Shown: positions 12,601 through 25,613 of the stretch, in pieces
Layout of the letters: each line of letters begins with the position of its first letter
How positions within the stretch are numbered: the first letter of the stretch is position 1
DNA from: Xestospongia bergquistia
Lineage: Eukaryota; Porifera; Demospongiae; Haplosclerida; Petrosiidae
DNA: 64,000 bases
Assembly (NCBI GenBank): GCA_963965975.1
Contig: OZ014420.1
Coordinates: 2,501 to 66,500, forward strand
Reading direction: 5' to 3'
Translations under genes and position numbers: made by a program
Notes under the pieces: generated by a model
Told to the model about the DNA's origin: nothing
The model's database searches: none
Seen by the model: only the letters and a program-made list of their open reading frames with translations

Positions 12601-15600
12601 ACGTTATTTGGCGCCAAAAATACGCGTACTTTAACCCCTCAGTCACCCAAAAAGTTTGGAAAAATTTGAGTAAGAATTTCTAAGTTTTTTGGAGCCAAAA
12701 ATTTTTTAAATTTAACCCTTTATTTCCTGACTTATTTGGCGCCTAAAATACGCGTATTTTAACCACTTAGTCATCCCAAAATTTTGAAAAAATTTAAGAA
12801 TTTCTAAGTTTTTTGGCGACAAAAATTTTTTAAATTTAACCCTTTATTTACTACGTTATTTCGCACCTAAAATACGTGTATTTTAACCCCTTAGTCTTAC
12901 AAAAAATTTGGAAACACTTGACTCATAATTTCTAGGTTTTTTGGCGCCAAAAATTTTTTAAATTTAACCCTTTATTTCCTACGTTATTTGGCGCCTAAAA
13001 TACGCGTGCTTTAACCCCTCAGTCACCCAAAAAGTTTGGAAAAATTTGAGTAAGAATTTCTAAGTTTTTTGGAGCCAAAAATATTTTTAAATTTAACCCT
13101 TTTTTTCCTACATTATTTGCCGCCTAAAATACGCGTATTTTATCCACTTAGTCATCCAAAAAGTTTTGAAAAAATTCACTCAAAATTTCTAAAATTTTTA
13201 GCTCAAAAAATTTTTAAATTTAACCCTTTATTTCCTACGTTATTTGGCGCCTAAAACACGCGTATTTTAACCCCTCAGTCACCCAAAAAGTTTAGAAAAA
13301 TTTTACTCATAATTTCTAAGTTTTTTGGCGCCAAAAATTTTTTAAATTTAACCCTTTATTGACTACGTTATTTGGCGCCTAAAATACGCGTATTTTAACC
13401 CCTCAGTCACCCAAAAAGTTTCCAAAAATTTGAGTAACAATTTCTAAGTTTTTTGGCGCAAAAAATTTTTTAAATTTAACCCTTTATTTACTACGTTATT
13501 TGCCGACTAAAATACGCGTATTTTAACCCCTTAGTCTACCAAAAAGTTTGGAAAAATTTGACTCATAATTTCTAAGTTTTTTCAGCGCCAAAAATTTTTT
13601 AAATTTAACCCTTTATTTCCTACGTTATTTGGCGCCTAAAATACGCGTACTTTAACCCCTCAGTCACCCAAAAAGTTTGGAAAAATTTGACTCATAATTT
13701 CTAAGTTTTTTGGCGCCAAAAATTTTTTAAATTTAACCCTTTATCTCCTACGTTATTAGGCGCTTAAAATACGCGTACTTTAACCCCTCAGTCACCCAAA
13801 AAGTTTCCAAAAATTTTAATAAGAATTTCTAAGTTTTTTGGCGCCAAAAATTTTTTAAATTTAACCCTTTATTGACTACGTTATTTGGCGCCTAAAATAC
13901 GCGTATTTTAACCCCTTAGTCACCAAAAAAGTTTGGATAAATTTCAGTCATAATTTCTAAGTTTTTTGGCGGCAAAAATTTTTTAAATTTAACCGTTTAT
14001 TTCCTACGTTATTTGGCGCCAAAAATACGCGTACTTTAACCCCTCAGTCACCCAAAAAGTTTGGAAAAATTTGAGTAAGAATTTCTAAGTTTTTTGGAGC
14101 CAAAAATTTTTTAAATTTAACCCTTTATTTCCTGACTTATTTGGCGCCTAAAATACGCGTATTTTAACCACTTAGTCATCCCAAAATTTTGAAAAAATTT
14201 AAGAATTTCTAAGTTTTTTGGCGACAAAAATTTTTTAAATTTAACCCTTTATTTACTACGTTATTTCGCACCTAAAATACGTGTATTTTAACCCCTTAGT
14301 CTTACAAAAAATTTGGAAAAATTTGACTCATAATTTCTAGGTTTTTTGGCGCCAAAAATTTTTTAAATTTAACCCTTTATTTCCTACGTTATTTGGCGCC
14401 TAAAATACGCGTGCTTTAACCCCTCAGTCACCCAAAAAGTTTGGAAAAATTTGAGTAAGAATTTCTAAGTTTTTTGGAGCCAAAAATATTTTTAAATTTA
14501 ACCCTTTTTTTCCTACATTATTTGCCGCCTAAAATACGCGTATTTTAACCACTTAGTCATCCAAAAAGTTTTGAAAAAATTCACTCAAAATTTCTAAAAT
14601 TTTTAGCTCAAAAAATTTTTAAATTTAACCCTTTATTTCCTACGTTATTTGGCGCCTAAAACACGCGTATTTTAACCCCTCAGTCACCCAAAAAGTTTAG
14701 AAAAATTTTACTCATAATTTCTAAGTTTTTTGGCGCCAAAAATTTTTTAAATTTAACCCTTTATTGACTACGTTATTTGGCGCCTAAAATACGCGTATTT
14801 TAACCCCTCAGTCACCCAAAAAGTTTCCAAAAATTTGAGTAACAATTTCTAAGTTTTTTGGCGCAAAAAATTTTTTAAATTTAACCCTTTATTTACTACG
14901 TTATTTGCCGACTAAAATACGCGTATTTTAACCCCTTAGTCTACCAAAAAGTTTGGAAAAATTTGACTCATAATTTCTAAGTTTTTTAAGCGCCAAAAAT
15001 TTTTTAAATTTAACCCTTTATTTCCTACGTTATTTGGCGCCTAAAATACGCGTACTTTAACCCCTCAGTCACCCAAAAAGTTTGGAAAAATTTGACTCAT
15101 AATTTCTAAGTTTTTTGGCGCCAAAAATTTTTTAAATTTAACCCTTTATCTCCTACGTTATTAGGCGCTTAAAATACGCGTACTTTAACCCCTCAGTCAC
15201 CCAAAAAGTTTCCAAAAATTTTAATAAGAATTTCTAAGTTTTTTGGCGCCAAAAATTTTTTAAATTTAACCCTTTATTTCCTACGTTATTTGGCGCCGAA
15301 AATAAGCGTACTTTAACCCCTCAGTCACCCAAAAAGTTTCGAAAAATTTGAGTAGGAATTTCTAAGTTTTTTGGAGCCAAATTTTTTTAAATTTAACCTT
15401 TATTTCCTACGTTATTTGGCGCCTAAAATACACGTACTTTAACCCCTCAGTCACCCAAAAAGTTAGGAAAAATTTGACTCATAATTTCTAAGTTTTTTGG
15501 CGCGAAAAATTTTTTAAATTTAACCCTTTATTTACTACGTTATTTGGCGCCTAAAATACGCGTATTTTAACCCCCTCATTCACCCAAAAAGTTTGGAAAA

Positions 15601-18600
15601 ATTTGAGTAAGAATTTCTAAGTTTTTTGGAGCCAAAAATTTTTTAAATTTAACCCTTTATTGACTACGTTTTTAGGCGCCTAAAATACGCGTACTTTAAC
15701 CCCTCAGTCACCCAAAAAGTTTGGAAAAATTTGACTCATAATTTCTAAGTTTTTTTGCGCCAAAAATTTTTTAACTTTAACCCTTTAATTCCTACGTTAT
15801 TTGTCGCCTAAAATACGCTTACTTTAACCCCTCAGTCACCCAAAAAGTTTGCAAAAATTTGATTAAGAATTTCTAAGTTTTTTCAGCTCCAAAAATTTTT
15901 TAAATTTAACCCTTTATTTACTACGCTATTTGGCGCCTAAAATACGCGTATTTTAACCCCTCAGTCACCCAAAAAGTTTCCAAAAATTTGAGTAAAAATT
16001 TGTAAGTTTTTTGGCGCCAAAAATTTTTTAAATTTAACCCTTTATCTCCTACGTTATTAGGCGCCTAAAATACGCGTACTTTAACCCCTCAGTCACCCAA
16101 AAAGTTTGGAAAATTTTGAGTAAGAATTTCTAAGTTTTTTGGCGGCAAAAATTTTTTAAATTTAACCCTTTATTTCCTACGTTATTTGGCGCCTAAAATA
16201 CGCGTATTTTAACCCCTCAGTAACCCAAAAAGTTTCCAAAAATTTGAGTAAAAATTTCTAAGTTTTTTGGCGCCAAAAATTTTTTAAATTTAACCCTTTA
16301 TTTACTACGTTATTTGCCAACTAAAATACGCGTATTTTAACCCCTTAGTCTACCAAAAAGTTTGGAAAAATTTGACTCATAACTTCTAAGTTTTTTGGCG
16401 CCAAAAATTTTTTAAATTTAACCCTTTATTTACTACGTTATTTGGCGCCTAAAATACGCGTATTTTAACCCCTCAGTCACCCAAAAAGTTTCCAAAAATT
16501 TGAGTAACAATTTCTAAGTTTTTTGGCGCCAAAAATTTTTTAAATTTAACCCTTTATTTACTACGTTATTTGGCGCCTAAAATACGCGTATTTTAACCCC
16601 TCAGTAACCCAAAAAGTTTCCAAAAATTTGAGTAACAATTTCTAAGTTTTTTGGCGCCAAAAATTTTTTAAATTTAACCCTTTATTTACTACGTTATTTG
16701 CCGACTAAAATACGCGTATTTTAACCCCTTAGTCTGCTAAAAAGTTTGAAAAAATTAGACTCATAACTTCTAAGTTTTTTGGCGCCAAAAATTTTTTATA
16801 TTTAACCCTTTATTGACTACGTTATTTGGCGCCTAAAATACGCGTACTTTAACCCCTCAGTCACCCAAAAAGTTTGGAAAAATTTGATTAAGAATTTCTA
16901 AGTTTTTTGGCGCCAAAAATTTTTTAAATTTAACCCTTTATTTACTACGCTATTTGGCGCCTAAAATACGCGTATTTTAACCCCTCAGTCACCCAAAAAG
17001 TTTCCAAAAATTTCAGTAAGAATTTCTAAGTTTTTTGAGCCAAAAATTTTTTAACTTTACCCCTTTATTTCCTACGTTATTTATCGCCTAAAATACGCGT
17101 ACTTTAACCCCTCAGTCACCCAAAAAGTTTGGAAAAATTTGAGTAATTTCTAAGTTTTTTGGCGCCAAAAATTTTTTAACTTTAACCCTTTATTAACTAC
17201 TTTATTTGGCGCCTAAAATACGCGTATTTTAACCCCTCAGTCACCCAAAAATTTTGCAAAAATTTGAGTAAGAATTTCTAAGTTTTTTGGCGCCAAAAAT
17301 TTTTTAAATTTAACCCTTTATTTACTACGTTATTAGGCGCCTAAAATACGCGTACTTTAACCCCTCAGTCACCCAAAAAGGTTGGAAAAATTTTTGTAAG
17401 AATTTCTAAGTTTTTTGGCGCTAAAAATTTTTTAAATTTAACCCTTTATTGACTACGTTATTTGTCGCCTACAATACGCGTAATTAAACCCCTCAGTCAC
17501 CCAAAAAGTTTCCAAAAATTTGAGTAAGAATTTCTAAGTTTTTTGGCGGCAAAAATTTTTTAAATTTAAACCTTTATTGACTACGTTATTTGGCGCCTAA
17601 AATACGCGTACTTTAACCACTCAGTCACCCAAAAAGTTTGGAAAAATTTGACTCATAATTTCTAAGTTTTTTGGCGCCAAAAATTTTTTAAATTTAACCC
17701 TTTACTTCCTACGCTATTTGGCGCCTAAAATACGCGTACTTTAACCCCTCAGTAACCCAAAAAGTTTGGAAAAATTTGACTCATAATTTCTAAGTTTTTT
17801 GGCGCCAAAAATTTTTTAAATTTAACCCTTTATTAACTATGTTATTTGGCGCCTAAAATACGCGTATTTTAACCCCTCAGTCACCCAAAAAGTTTCCAAA
17901 AATTTCAGTAAGAATTTCTAAGTTTTTTGGCGCCAAAAATTTTTTAACTTTAACCCTTTATTTCCTACGTTATTTGTCGCCTAAAATACGCGTACTTTAA
18001 CCCCTCAGTCACCCAAAAAGTTTGCAAAAAGTTCAGTCAAATTTTCTAAGTTTTTTGGCGCCAAAAATTTTTTAAATTTAACCCTTTATTTACTACGTTA
18101 TTTCGCGCCTAAAATAGTATTTTAACCCCTTAGTCACCAAAATCGTTTGGAAAAATTTCAGTCATAATTTCTAAGTTTTTTGTCTTCAAAAATTTTTTAA
18201 ATTGAACCCTTTATTTCCTACGTTATTTGGCTCCTAAAATACGCGTACTTTAACCCCTCAGTCACCCAAAAAGTTTGCAAAAAGTTCAGTCAAATTTTCT
18301 AAGTTTTTTGGCGCCAAAAATTTTTTAAATTTAACCCTTTATTTACTACGTTATTTCGCGCCTAAAATACGCGTATTTTAACCCCTTAGTCACCAAAATC
18401 GTTTGGAAAAATTTCAGTCATAATTTCTAAGTTTTTTGTCTTCAAAAATTTTTTAAAGTGAACCCTTTATTTCCTACGTTATTTGGCGCCTAAAATACGC
18501 GTACTTTAACCCCTCAGTCACCCAAAAAGTTTGGAAAAATTTGAGTAAGAATTTCTAAGTTTTTTGGCGGCAAAAATTTTTTACATTTAACCCTTTATTT

Positions 18601-20945
18601 ACTACGTTATTTGGCGCCTAAAATACGCGTATTTTAACCCCTCAGTCACCCAAAAAGTTTCCAAAAATTTGAGTAACAATTTCTAAGTATTTTGGCGCCA
18701 AAAATTTTTTAAATTTAACCCTTTATTTACTACGTTATTTGTCGACTAAAATACGCGTATTTTAACCCCTGAGTCTACCAAAAAGTTTGGAAAAATTTGA
18801 CTCATAATTTCTAAGTTTTTTGGCGCCAAAAATTTTTTAACTTTAACCCTTTATTTTTTACGTTATTTGTCGCCTAAAATACGCGTACTTTAACCCCTCA
18901 GTCACCCAAAAAGTTTGCAAAAATTTGATTAAGAATTTCTAAGTTTTTTTAGCGCCAAAATTTTTTTAAATTTAACCCTTTATTTACTACGCTATTTGGC
19001 GCCTTAAATACGCGTATTTTAACCCCTCAGTCACCCAAAAAGTTTCCAAAAATTTGAGTAACAATTTCTAAGTTTTTTGGCGCCAAAAATTTTTTAAATT
19101 TAACCCTTTATTTACTACGTTATTTGCCGACTAAAATACGCGTATTTTAACCCCTTAGTCTACCAAAAAGTTTGGAAAAATTTGACTCATATCTTCTAAG
19201 TTTTTTGGCGCCAAAAATTTTTTAAATTTAACCCTTTATTGACTACGTTATTTGGCGCCTAAAATACGCGTATTTTAACCCCTCAGTCACCAAAAAAGTT
19301 TGGAAAAATTTGACTCATAATTTCTAAGTTTTTTGGCGCCAAAAATTTTTTAAATTTAACCCTTTATTTCCTACGTTATTTGGCGCCTAAAATACGCGTC
19401 CTTTAACCCCTCAGTCACCCAAAAAGTTTGGAAAAATTTGAGTAAGAATTTCTAAGTTTTTTGGCGCCAAAAATTTTTTAAATTTAACCCTTTATTGACT
19501 ACGTTATTTGGCGTCTAAAATACGCGTATTTTAACCCCTTAGTCACCCAAAAAGTTTGGAAAAATTTCAGTCATAATTTCTAAGTTTTTTGGCGCCAGAA
19601 ATTTTTTAAATTTCTTTATTGACTACGTTATTTGGCGCCTAAAATACGCGTATTTTAACCCCTCAGTCACCCAAAAAGTTTCCAAAAATTTGAGTAACAA
19701 TTTCTAAGTTTTTTGGCGGCAAAAATTTTTTAAATTTAACCATTTATTTCCTACGTTATTTGGCGCCTAAAATACGCATACTTTAACCCCTCAGTCACCC
19801 AAAAAGTTTGGAAAAATTTGACTCATAATTTCTAAGTTTTTTGGCGCCAAAAATTTTTTAAATTTAACCCTTTATCTCCTACGTTATTAGGCGCCTAAAA
19901 TACGCGTACTTTAACCCCTCAGTCACCCAAAAAGTTTGAAAAAATTTGAGTAAGAATTTCTAAGTTTTTTGGCGCCTAAAATTTTTTAAATTTAACCCTT
20001 TGTCTCCTACGTTATTAGGCGCCTAAAATACGCGTACTTTAACCCCTCAGTCACCCAAAAAGTTTGGAAAAATTTGAGTAAGAATTTCTAAGTTTTTGGC
20101 GCCAAAAATTTTTTAAATTTAACCCTTTATCTCCTACGTTATTTGGCGTCTAAAATACGCGTATTTAAACCCCTTAGTCACCAAAAAAGTTTGGAAAAAT
20201 TTCAGTCATAATTTCTAAGTTTTTTGGCACCAAAAATTTTTTAAATTTAACCCTTTATCTCCTACGTTATTTGGCGTCTAAAATTCGCGTATTTTAACCC
20301 CTTAGTCACCAAAAAAGTTTGGAAAAATTTGACTAATAATTTCTAAGTTTTTTGGCGGCAAAAATTTTTTAAATTTAACCCTTTATTGACTACGTTATTT
20401 GGCGCCTAAAATACGCGTATTTTAACCCCTTAGTCACCAAAAAAGTTTGGAAAAATTTCAGTCATAATTTCTAAGTTTTTTGGCGCCAAAAATTTTTTAA
20501 ATTTAACCCTTTATTTCCTACGTTATTTGGCACCTAAAATACGCGTAATTTAACCCCTTAGTCACCCAAAAAGTTTGCAAAAATTTGAGTAAGAATTTCT
20601 AAGTTTTTTGGCGCCAAAAATTTTTTAAATTTAACCCTTTATCTCCTACGTTATTAGGCGCCTAAAATACGCGTACTTTAACCCCTCAGTCACCCAAAAA
20701 GTTTGGAAAAATTTTAGTAAGAATTTCTAAGTTTTTTGGCGCTAAAAATTTTTTAAATTTAACCCTTTATTTCCTACGTTATTTGGCGGCTAAAATACGC
20801 GTACTTTAACCCCTCAGTCACCCAAAAAGTTTGGAAAAATTTGACTCATAATTTCTAAGTTTTTCGGCGCCAAAAATTTTTTAAATTTAACCCTTTATTA
20901 ACTACGTTATTTGGCGCCTAAAATACGCGTATTTTAACCACTTAG
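669..20945. repeat. Satellite array, about 128-bp monomers
   Basis: About 155-160 head-to-tail monomers; GGCGCC to GGCGCC spacing at 1531, 1659, 1787 and at 5161, 5289 is exactly 128 bp. Each monomer has two related halves starting at GGCGCC, about 46 and 82 bp long: one reads GGCGCCAAAAATTTTTTAAA and the other GGCGCCTAAAATACGCGT, and both run on to TTTAACCC. The second half holds the perfect 16-bp palindrome AAAATACGCGTATTTT. Monomer subtypes recur in the same order in blocks, which shows segmental duplication inside the array. There is no credible gene; the small open frame near 13.1 kb is satellite sequence. Position next to telomere-like repeats suggests a subtelomeric or pericentromeric array (inference). 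Confidence 0.95.
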
Positions 20946-22080
20946 TCACCCCATAATTCTTAGATATTTTTAAACTCTTTCTATATTTTTTGGTGCCAAA
21001 ATTTTTTTGAAATTAACCCTTTATTTTCTTTTTTTTGGAGCCTAAAATTCGTGTATTTTAACCCTAAACTCAACCCATAAATATTAGGAATTTTTAAACT
21101 TTTCTTTCTAAATTTTTTGGCGCCAAAAAAAATTTTAAATTAACCCCTTATTTCATACTTTTTTTGGCACCCAAAATACCGTATTTTAACCCTTAAGACA
21201 CCCCATAAATCTTAGTAATTTTTAAACTTTTTTTCTAAGTTTTTTTTGGCACCAAAAAATTTTTAAAATAACCCCTTTTTTCCTACATTATTTAACGCCT
21301 AAAATATGCGTATTTTAACCCTTAACTCATCCCATAAATCTTAGAAATTTTTAAACATTTCTCTCAGTTTTTTGGCGCCAAAACTTTTTAAAAATTAACC
21401 CCTTATTTCCTAAGTTTTTTGGCGCCTAAATACGCGTATTTTAACCCTTAACTCACCCCATATATCTTACATATCTTTTAACTCTTCTTTCTAAGTGTTT
21501 TAGCGAAAAAAAAATTAAAATTAACCCCTTCTTTCCTACGTTTTCTGGCACCTAAAATACGCATATTTTAACACCAAACTCACCCCATAAATCTTAGATA
21601 TTTTTAAACTCTTTTTTTTCTAAGTTTTTTAGCGCCAAATTTTTTTTAAATCAACCGAATATTTCCATCGTTTTTAGGCGCCTAAAATACGTGTATTTTA
21701 ACCTTTAACTCAACCCATAAATCTTAGGAAATTTTAAACTATTTTTTTCTACGTTTTTTGGCGCCTAAAATACGCGTACTTTAACCCTTAACTCACCCTA
21801 TAAGTCTTAGTAATTTTTAAACTTTTTTTTCTAATTTTTTTGTCGCCAAAATTTTTTAAAAATTAACCACATATTTCCTACGTTCTTCCGCTTAAAGTAT
21901 GCGTACTTTAACACTTAACTCACCCCATAAATCTTAGGAATTTTTAAACTTTTTTTTCTAAGTTTTTAGGCGGCAAAAATTTTTAAAAATTAAGCCCCTT
22001 TTTTCTACGTTTTTTGGCGCCTAAAATACGCGTCTTTTACCCTTTAAATTACCCCAAAAGCTTAAAAAATTTTAAAATAT
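20946..22080. repeat. Decayed right edge of the satellite
   Basis: The monomer skeleton continues (GGCGCC half-sites, AAAATACGCGTATTTT-like core, TTAACCC) but with many substitutions and indels, and CCCATAAATCTTAG replaces the usual AAAAAGTTTGG segment. Gradual decay toward the edge is the pattern expected when unequal exchange homogenises the interior of an array and spares its margin. No gene is visible. Confidence 0.85.
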
Positions 22081-25078
22081 TTGTTATTCTTTACATTACA
22101 AATAATTAAAACTATAAGAAACTATATTTATTTAAGGGACAAGAATAAATGGAAATGGTCAACTAAATTGGCTGTTTAAATAATTAAAACTATAAGAAAC
22201 TATTTTTTTTTAAGGGACAAGAATAAACTCATCCTATTTATGCAGGAACCGGGCCCCACAAATACACCAGCCTCATCTCGCTTAAAGAGAGACTACCAGC
22301 CCTATTCTCTAGCCGGCCTTTGGGATACTCCAAAGAGTAGGCTGATAACCATCTCAGAGGTCTGATGATGCAATGCAGAACGCTGGCCCACAACACACTG
22401 GCAATCACAACTGCTTAGTTTCTTTATATATCTACTGAAGATTGTCTTCATGCTCTTGTGGGGCGCCTATGAATCTCATTAACGATAACTGACCAGCAAT
22501 GGTCAACAAAATTGGCTGTCTAAATAATTAAAACTATAAGAAACTATATTTTTTTAAGGGACAAAAATAAACTCATCCTCTTTAAGCAAGAACCAGGCCC
22601 CACAAATACACCAGCCTCATTTCGCTTAAAGAGAGACTACCAGCCCTATTCTTTAGTTTCTTTATATATGTACTGATGATTGTCTTCATGCTCTTGTGGG
22701 GCGCCTATGAATCTCATTAACGATAACTGACCAGCAATGGTCAACTAAATTGGCTGTTTAAATAATTAAAACTATAAGAAACTATATTTTTTTAAGGGAC
22801 AAGAATAAACTCATCCTATTTATGCAGGAACCGGGCCCCACAAATACACCAGCCTCATCTCCATAGAGAGACTACCAGCCCTATTCTCTAGCCGGCCTTT
22901 GGGATACTCCAAAGAGTAGGCTTGTAACCATCTCAGAGGTCTGATGCATTGCAGAATGCTGGACAACAACACACTGGCAATCACAACTGTTTTAGTTTCT
23001 TTATATATATACTGAAGATTGTCTTCATGCTCTTGTGGGGCACCTATGAATCTCATTAACGATAACTGACCAGCAATGGTCAACTAAATTCGCTGTTTAA
23101 ATAATTAAAACTATAAGGAACTATATTTTTTTAAGGGACAAGAATAAACTCATCCTATTTATGCAGAAACCGGGCCCCACAAATACACCAGCCTCATTTC
23201 ACTTAAAGAGAGACTACCAGCCCTATTCTCTAGTCAGCCTTTGGGATACTCCAAAGAGTAAGTAGGCTGGTAACCATCTCAGAGGTCTGATGCAACACAC
23301 TGGCAATCACAACTGTTTAGTTTCTTTATATATCTACTGAAGATTGTCTTTATGCTCTTGTGGGGCACCTATGAATCTCATTAACGATAACTGACCAGCA
23401 ATGGTCAACTAAATTGGCTGTTTAAATAATTAAAACTATAAGAAACTATATTTTTTTTAAGGGACAAGAATAAACTTATCCTATTGAAGGAGGAACTGGG
23501 CCCCACAAATACACCAGCCTCATCTCCCTTAAAGAGAGACTACTAGCCCTATTCTCTAGTCGGCCTTTGGGATACTCCAAAGAGTAGGATGATAACCATC
23601 TCAGAGGTTTGATGCATTGCAGAACGCTGGCCCACAACACACTGGCAATCACAACTGTTTCAGTTTCTTTATATATCTACTGAAGATTGTCTTCATGCTC
23701 TTGTGGGGCACCTATGAATCTCATTAACGATAACTGACCAGCAATGGTCAACTAAATTGGCTGTTTAAATAATTAAAAATATAAGAAACTATATTTTCTT
23801 TAAGGGACAAGAATAAACTTATCCAATTTAAGAAGGAACTGGGCCCCACAAATACACCAGCCTCATCTCCCTTAAAGAGAGACTACCAGCCCTATTCTCT
23901 AGTCGGCCTTTGGGATACTCCAAAGAGTAAGTAGGCTGGTAACCATGTCAGAAGTCTGATGCATTGCAGAACGCTGGCCCACAACACACTGGCAATCACA
24001 ACTGTTTTAGTTTCTTTATATATCTACTGAAGATTGTCTTCATGCTCTTGTGGGGCACCTATGAATCTCATTAACGATAACTGACCAGCAATGGTCAACT
24101 AAATTGGCTGTTTAAATAATTAAAAATATAAGAAACTATATTTTCTTTAAGGGATAAGAATAAACTTATCCAATTTAAGGAGGAACTGGGCACCACAAAT
24201 ACACCAGCCTCATCTCCCTTAAAGAGAGACTACCAGCCCTATTCTCTAGTCGGCCTTTGGGATACTCCAAAGAGTAAGTAGGCTGGTAACCATGTCAGAA
24301 GTCTGATGCATTGCAGAACGTTGGCCCACAACACACTGGCAATCATAACTGTTTTAGTTTCTTTATATATGTACTGAAGATTGTCTTCATGCTCTTGTGG
24401 GGCGCCTATGAATCTCATTAACGATAACTGACCAGCAATTGTCAACTAAATTGGCTGTTTAAATAATTAAAACCATAAGAAACTATATTTTTTAAGGGAC
24501 AAAAATAAACTCATCCTATTTATGCAGGAACCGAGCCCCACAAATACACCAGCCTCATTTCGCTTAAAGAGAGACTACCAGCCCTATTCTCTAGTCGGCC
24601 TTTGGGATACTCCAAAGAGTAAGTAGGCTGGTAACCATGTCAGAGGTCTGATGCATTGCAGAACACTGGCCCACAACACACTGGCAATCACAACTGTTTC
24701 AGTTTCTTTATATATCTACTGAAGATTGTCTTCATGCTCTTGTGGGGCACCTATGAATCTCATTAACGATAACTGACCAGCAATGGTCAACTAAATTGGC
24801 TGTTTAAATAATTAAAACTATAAGAAACTATATTTTTTTTAAGGGACAAGAATAAACTTATCCTATTTAAGGAGGATATATGGTCAACTAAATTGCCTGT
24901 TTAAATAATTAAAACTATAAGAAACTGTACTTTTTTAAGGGACAAGAATAAACTTATCCTATTTAAGCAGGAACTGGGCCCCAAAAATACACCAGCCTCA
25001 TCTCGCTTAAAGAGAGACTACCAGCCCTATTCTCTAGTTGGCCATTGGGATACTCCAAAGAGTATGCTGGTAACCATC
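22081..25078. repeat. Tandem repeat of about 345 bp, 8-9 copies
   Basis: The segment GGCTGTTTAAATAATTAAAA and its variants recur at about 22170, 22514, 22752, 23091, 23416, 23759, 24106, 24453 and 24798. Spacing is 325-347 bp, with one short copy of 238 bp and a truncated last unit. Units share a GGGCCCCACAAATACACCAG block and a TCATGCTCTTGTGGGGC block. On the minus strand some copies carry similar open frames of 68-87 codons beginning MTIAGQLSLMRF, but most copies break the frame, so I do not call genes. The unit is unrelated to the 128-bp satellite. The last unit abuts the stop codon of the prominin-like fragment. Confidence 0.9.
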
Positions 25079-25583
25079 TCAGAAGTCTTCATAAGGAATA
25101 CCGTGGTCTTCATCATACTTTATTCGACAATAAAATTGAGATGTGACAATAGCAAATACAATGACAGGAATCAGAAAAACACTACACAATCTAAGAGATA
25201 ACCAGAATCCATTCTAAAGAAAAAGACAAGATGAAAACTTTTTAAATTTATCTCACCAATCCATCTAAAGTAAAACCACAAACTGCATTAAAGAATCCAG
25301 TGTACACAGCATAGACTGGATAGCAATTACCAACATCATTTTGAAGCTATAATAACAAGATTATATAAACAATCACTACAGTTATACTTACAGCTGAAAA
25401 TGCATGATCAATTAATTGTTGTGAATATCCGATTGCTCGAGGAAAGACAGTTTGAACATCCTAGCAATACAAAATATTATACCAAGTATTGTGTGCACTA
25501 ACTTGAACTAGCGGATCAACACCTTTTTCAATGAAATTGTTAAACATGGAGTTGATATCAGACAACAGATCATCAATACCATT
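25079..25583 (-). pseudogene. Prominin-like 3' gene fragment, four exons
   Basis: Four in-phase exons can be read on the minus strand: 25583..25503, 25460..25392, 25346..25257 and 25213..25079, giving 124 residues. The third exon has VGNCYPVYAVYTGF followed by a Cys, and the last begins NGFWLSLRLCSVFLIPVIVF. A paired-Cys region, then FW and a last membrane span, is the arrangement at the C-terminus of prominins (pentaspan membrane proteins of protrusions and cilia). The reading ends PYEDF-stop, and the stop lies at the start of the 345-bp repeat. The 5' side stops at a stray satellite fragment (25614), and no earlier prominin exons follow. It is therefore a truncated relic or a gene broken by rearrangement. 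The family call rests on remembered pattern only. Confidence 0.55.
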
Positions 25584-25613
25584 CTAATCAATCATATTAG
25601 GTATAATTTATAA

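Noticed and set aside
13069-13254. 61-codon frame inside the satellite
   Set aside because: It follows satellite sequence without interruption and the same frame is broken in sibling monomers.
669-20945. CRISPR array or ribosomal DNA spacer
   Set aside because: Units are contiguous monomers of about 128 bp without unique spacers, and no rRNA sequence or cas gene is present; the context is eukaryotic.
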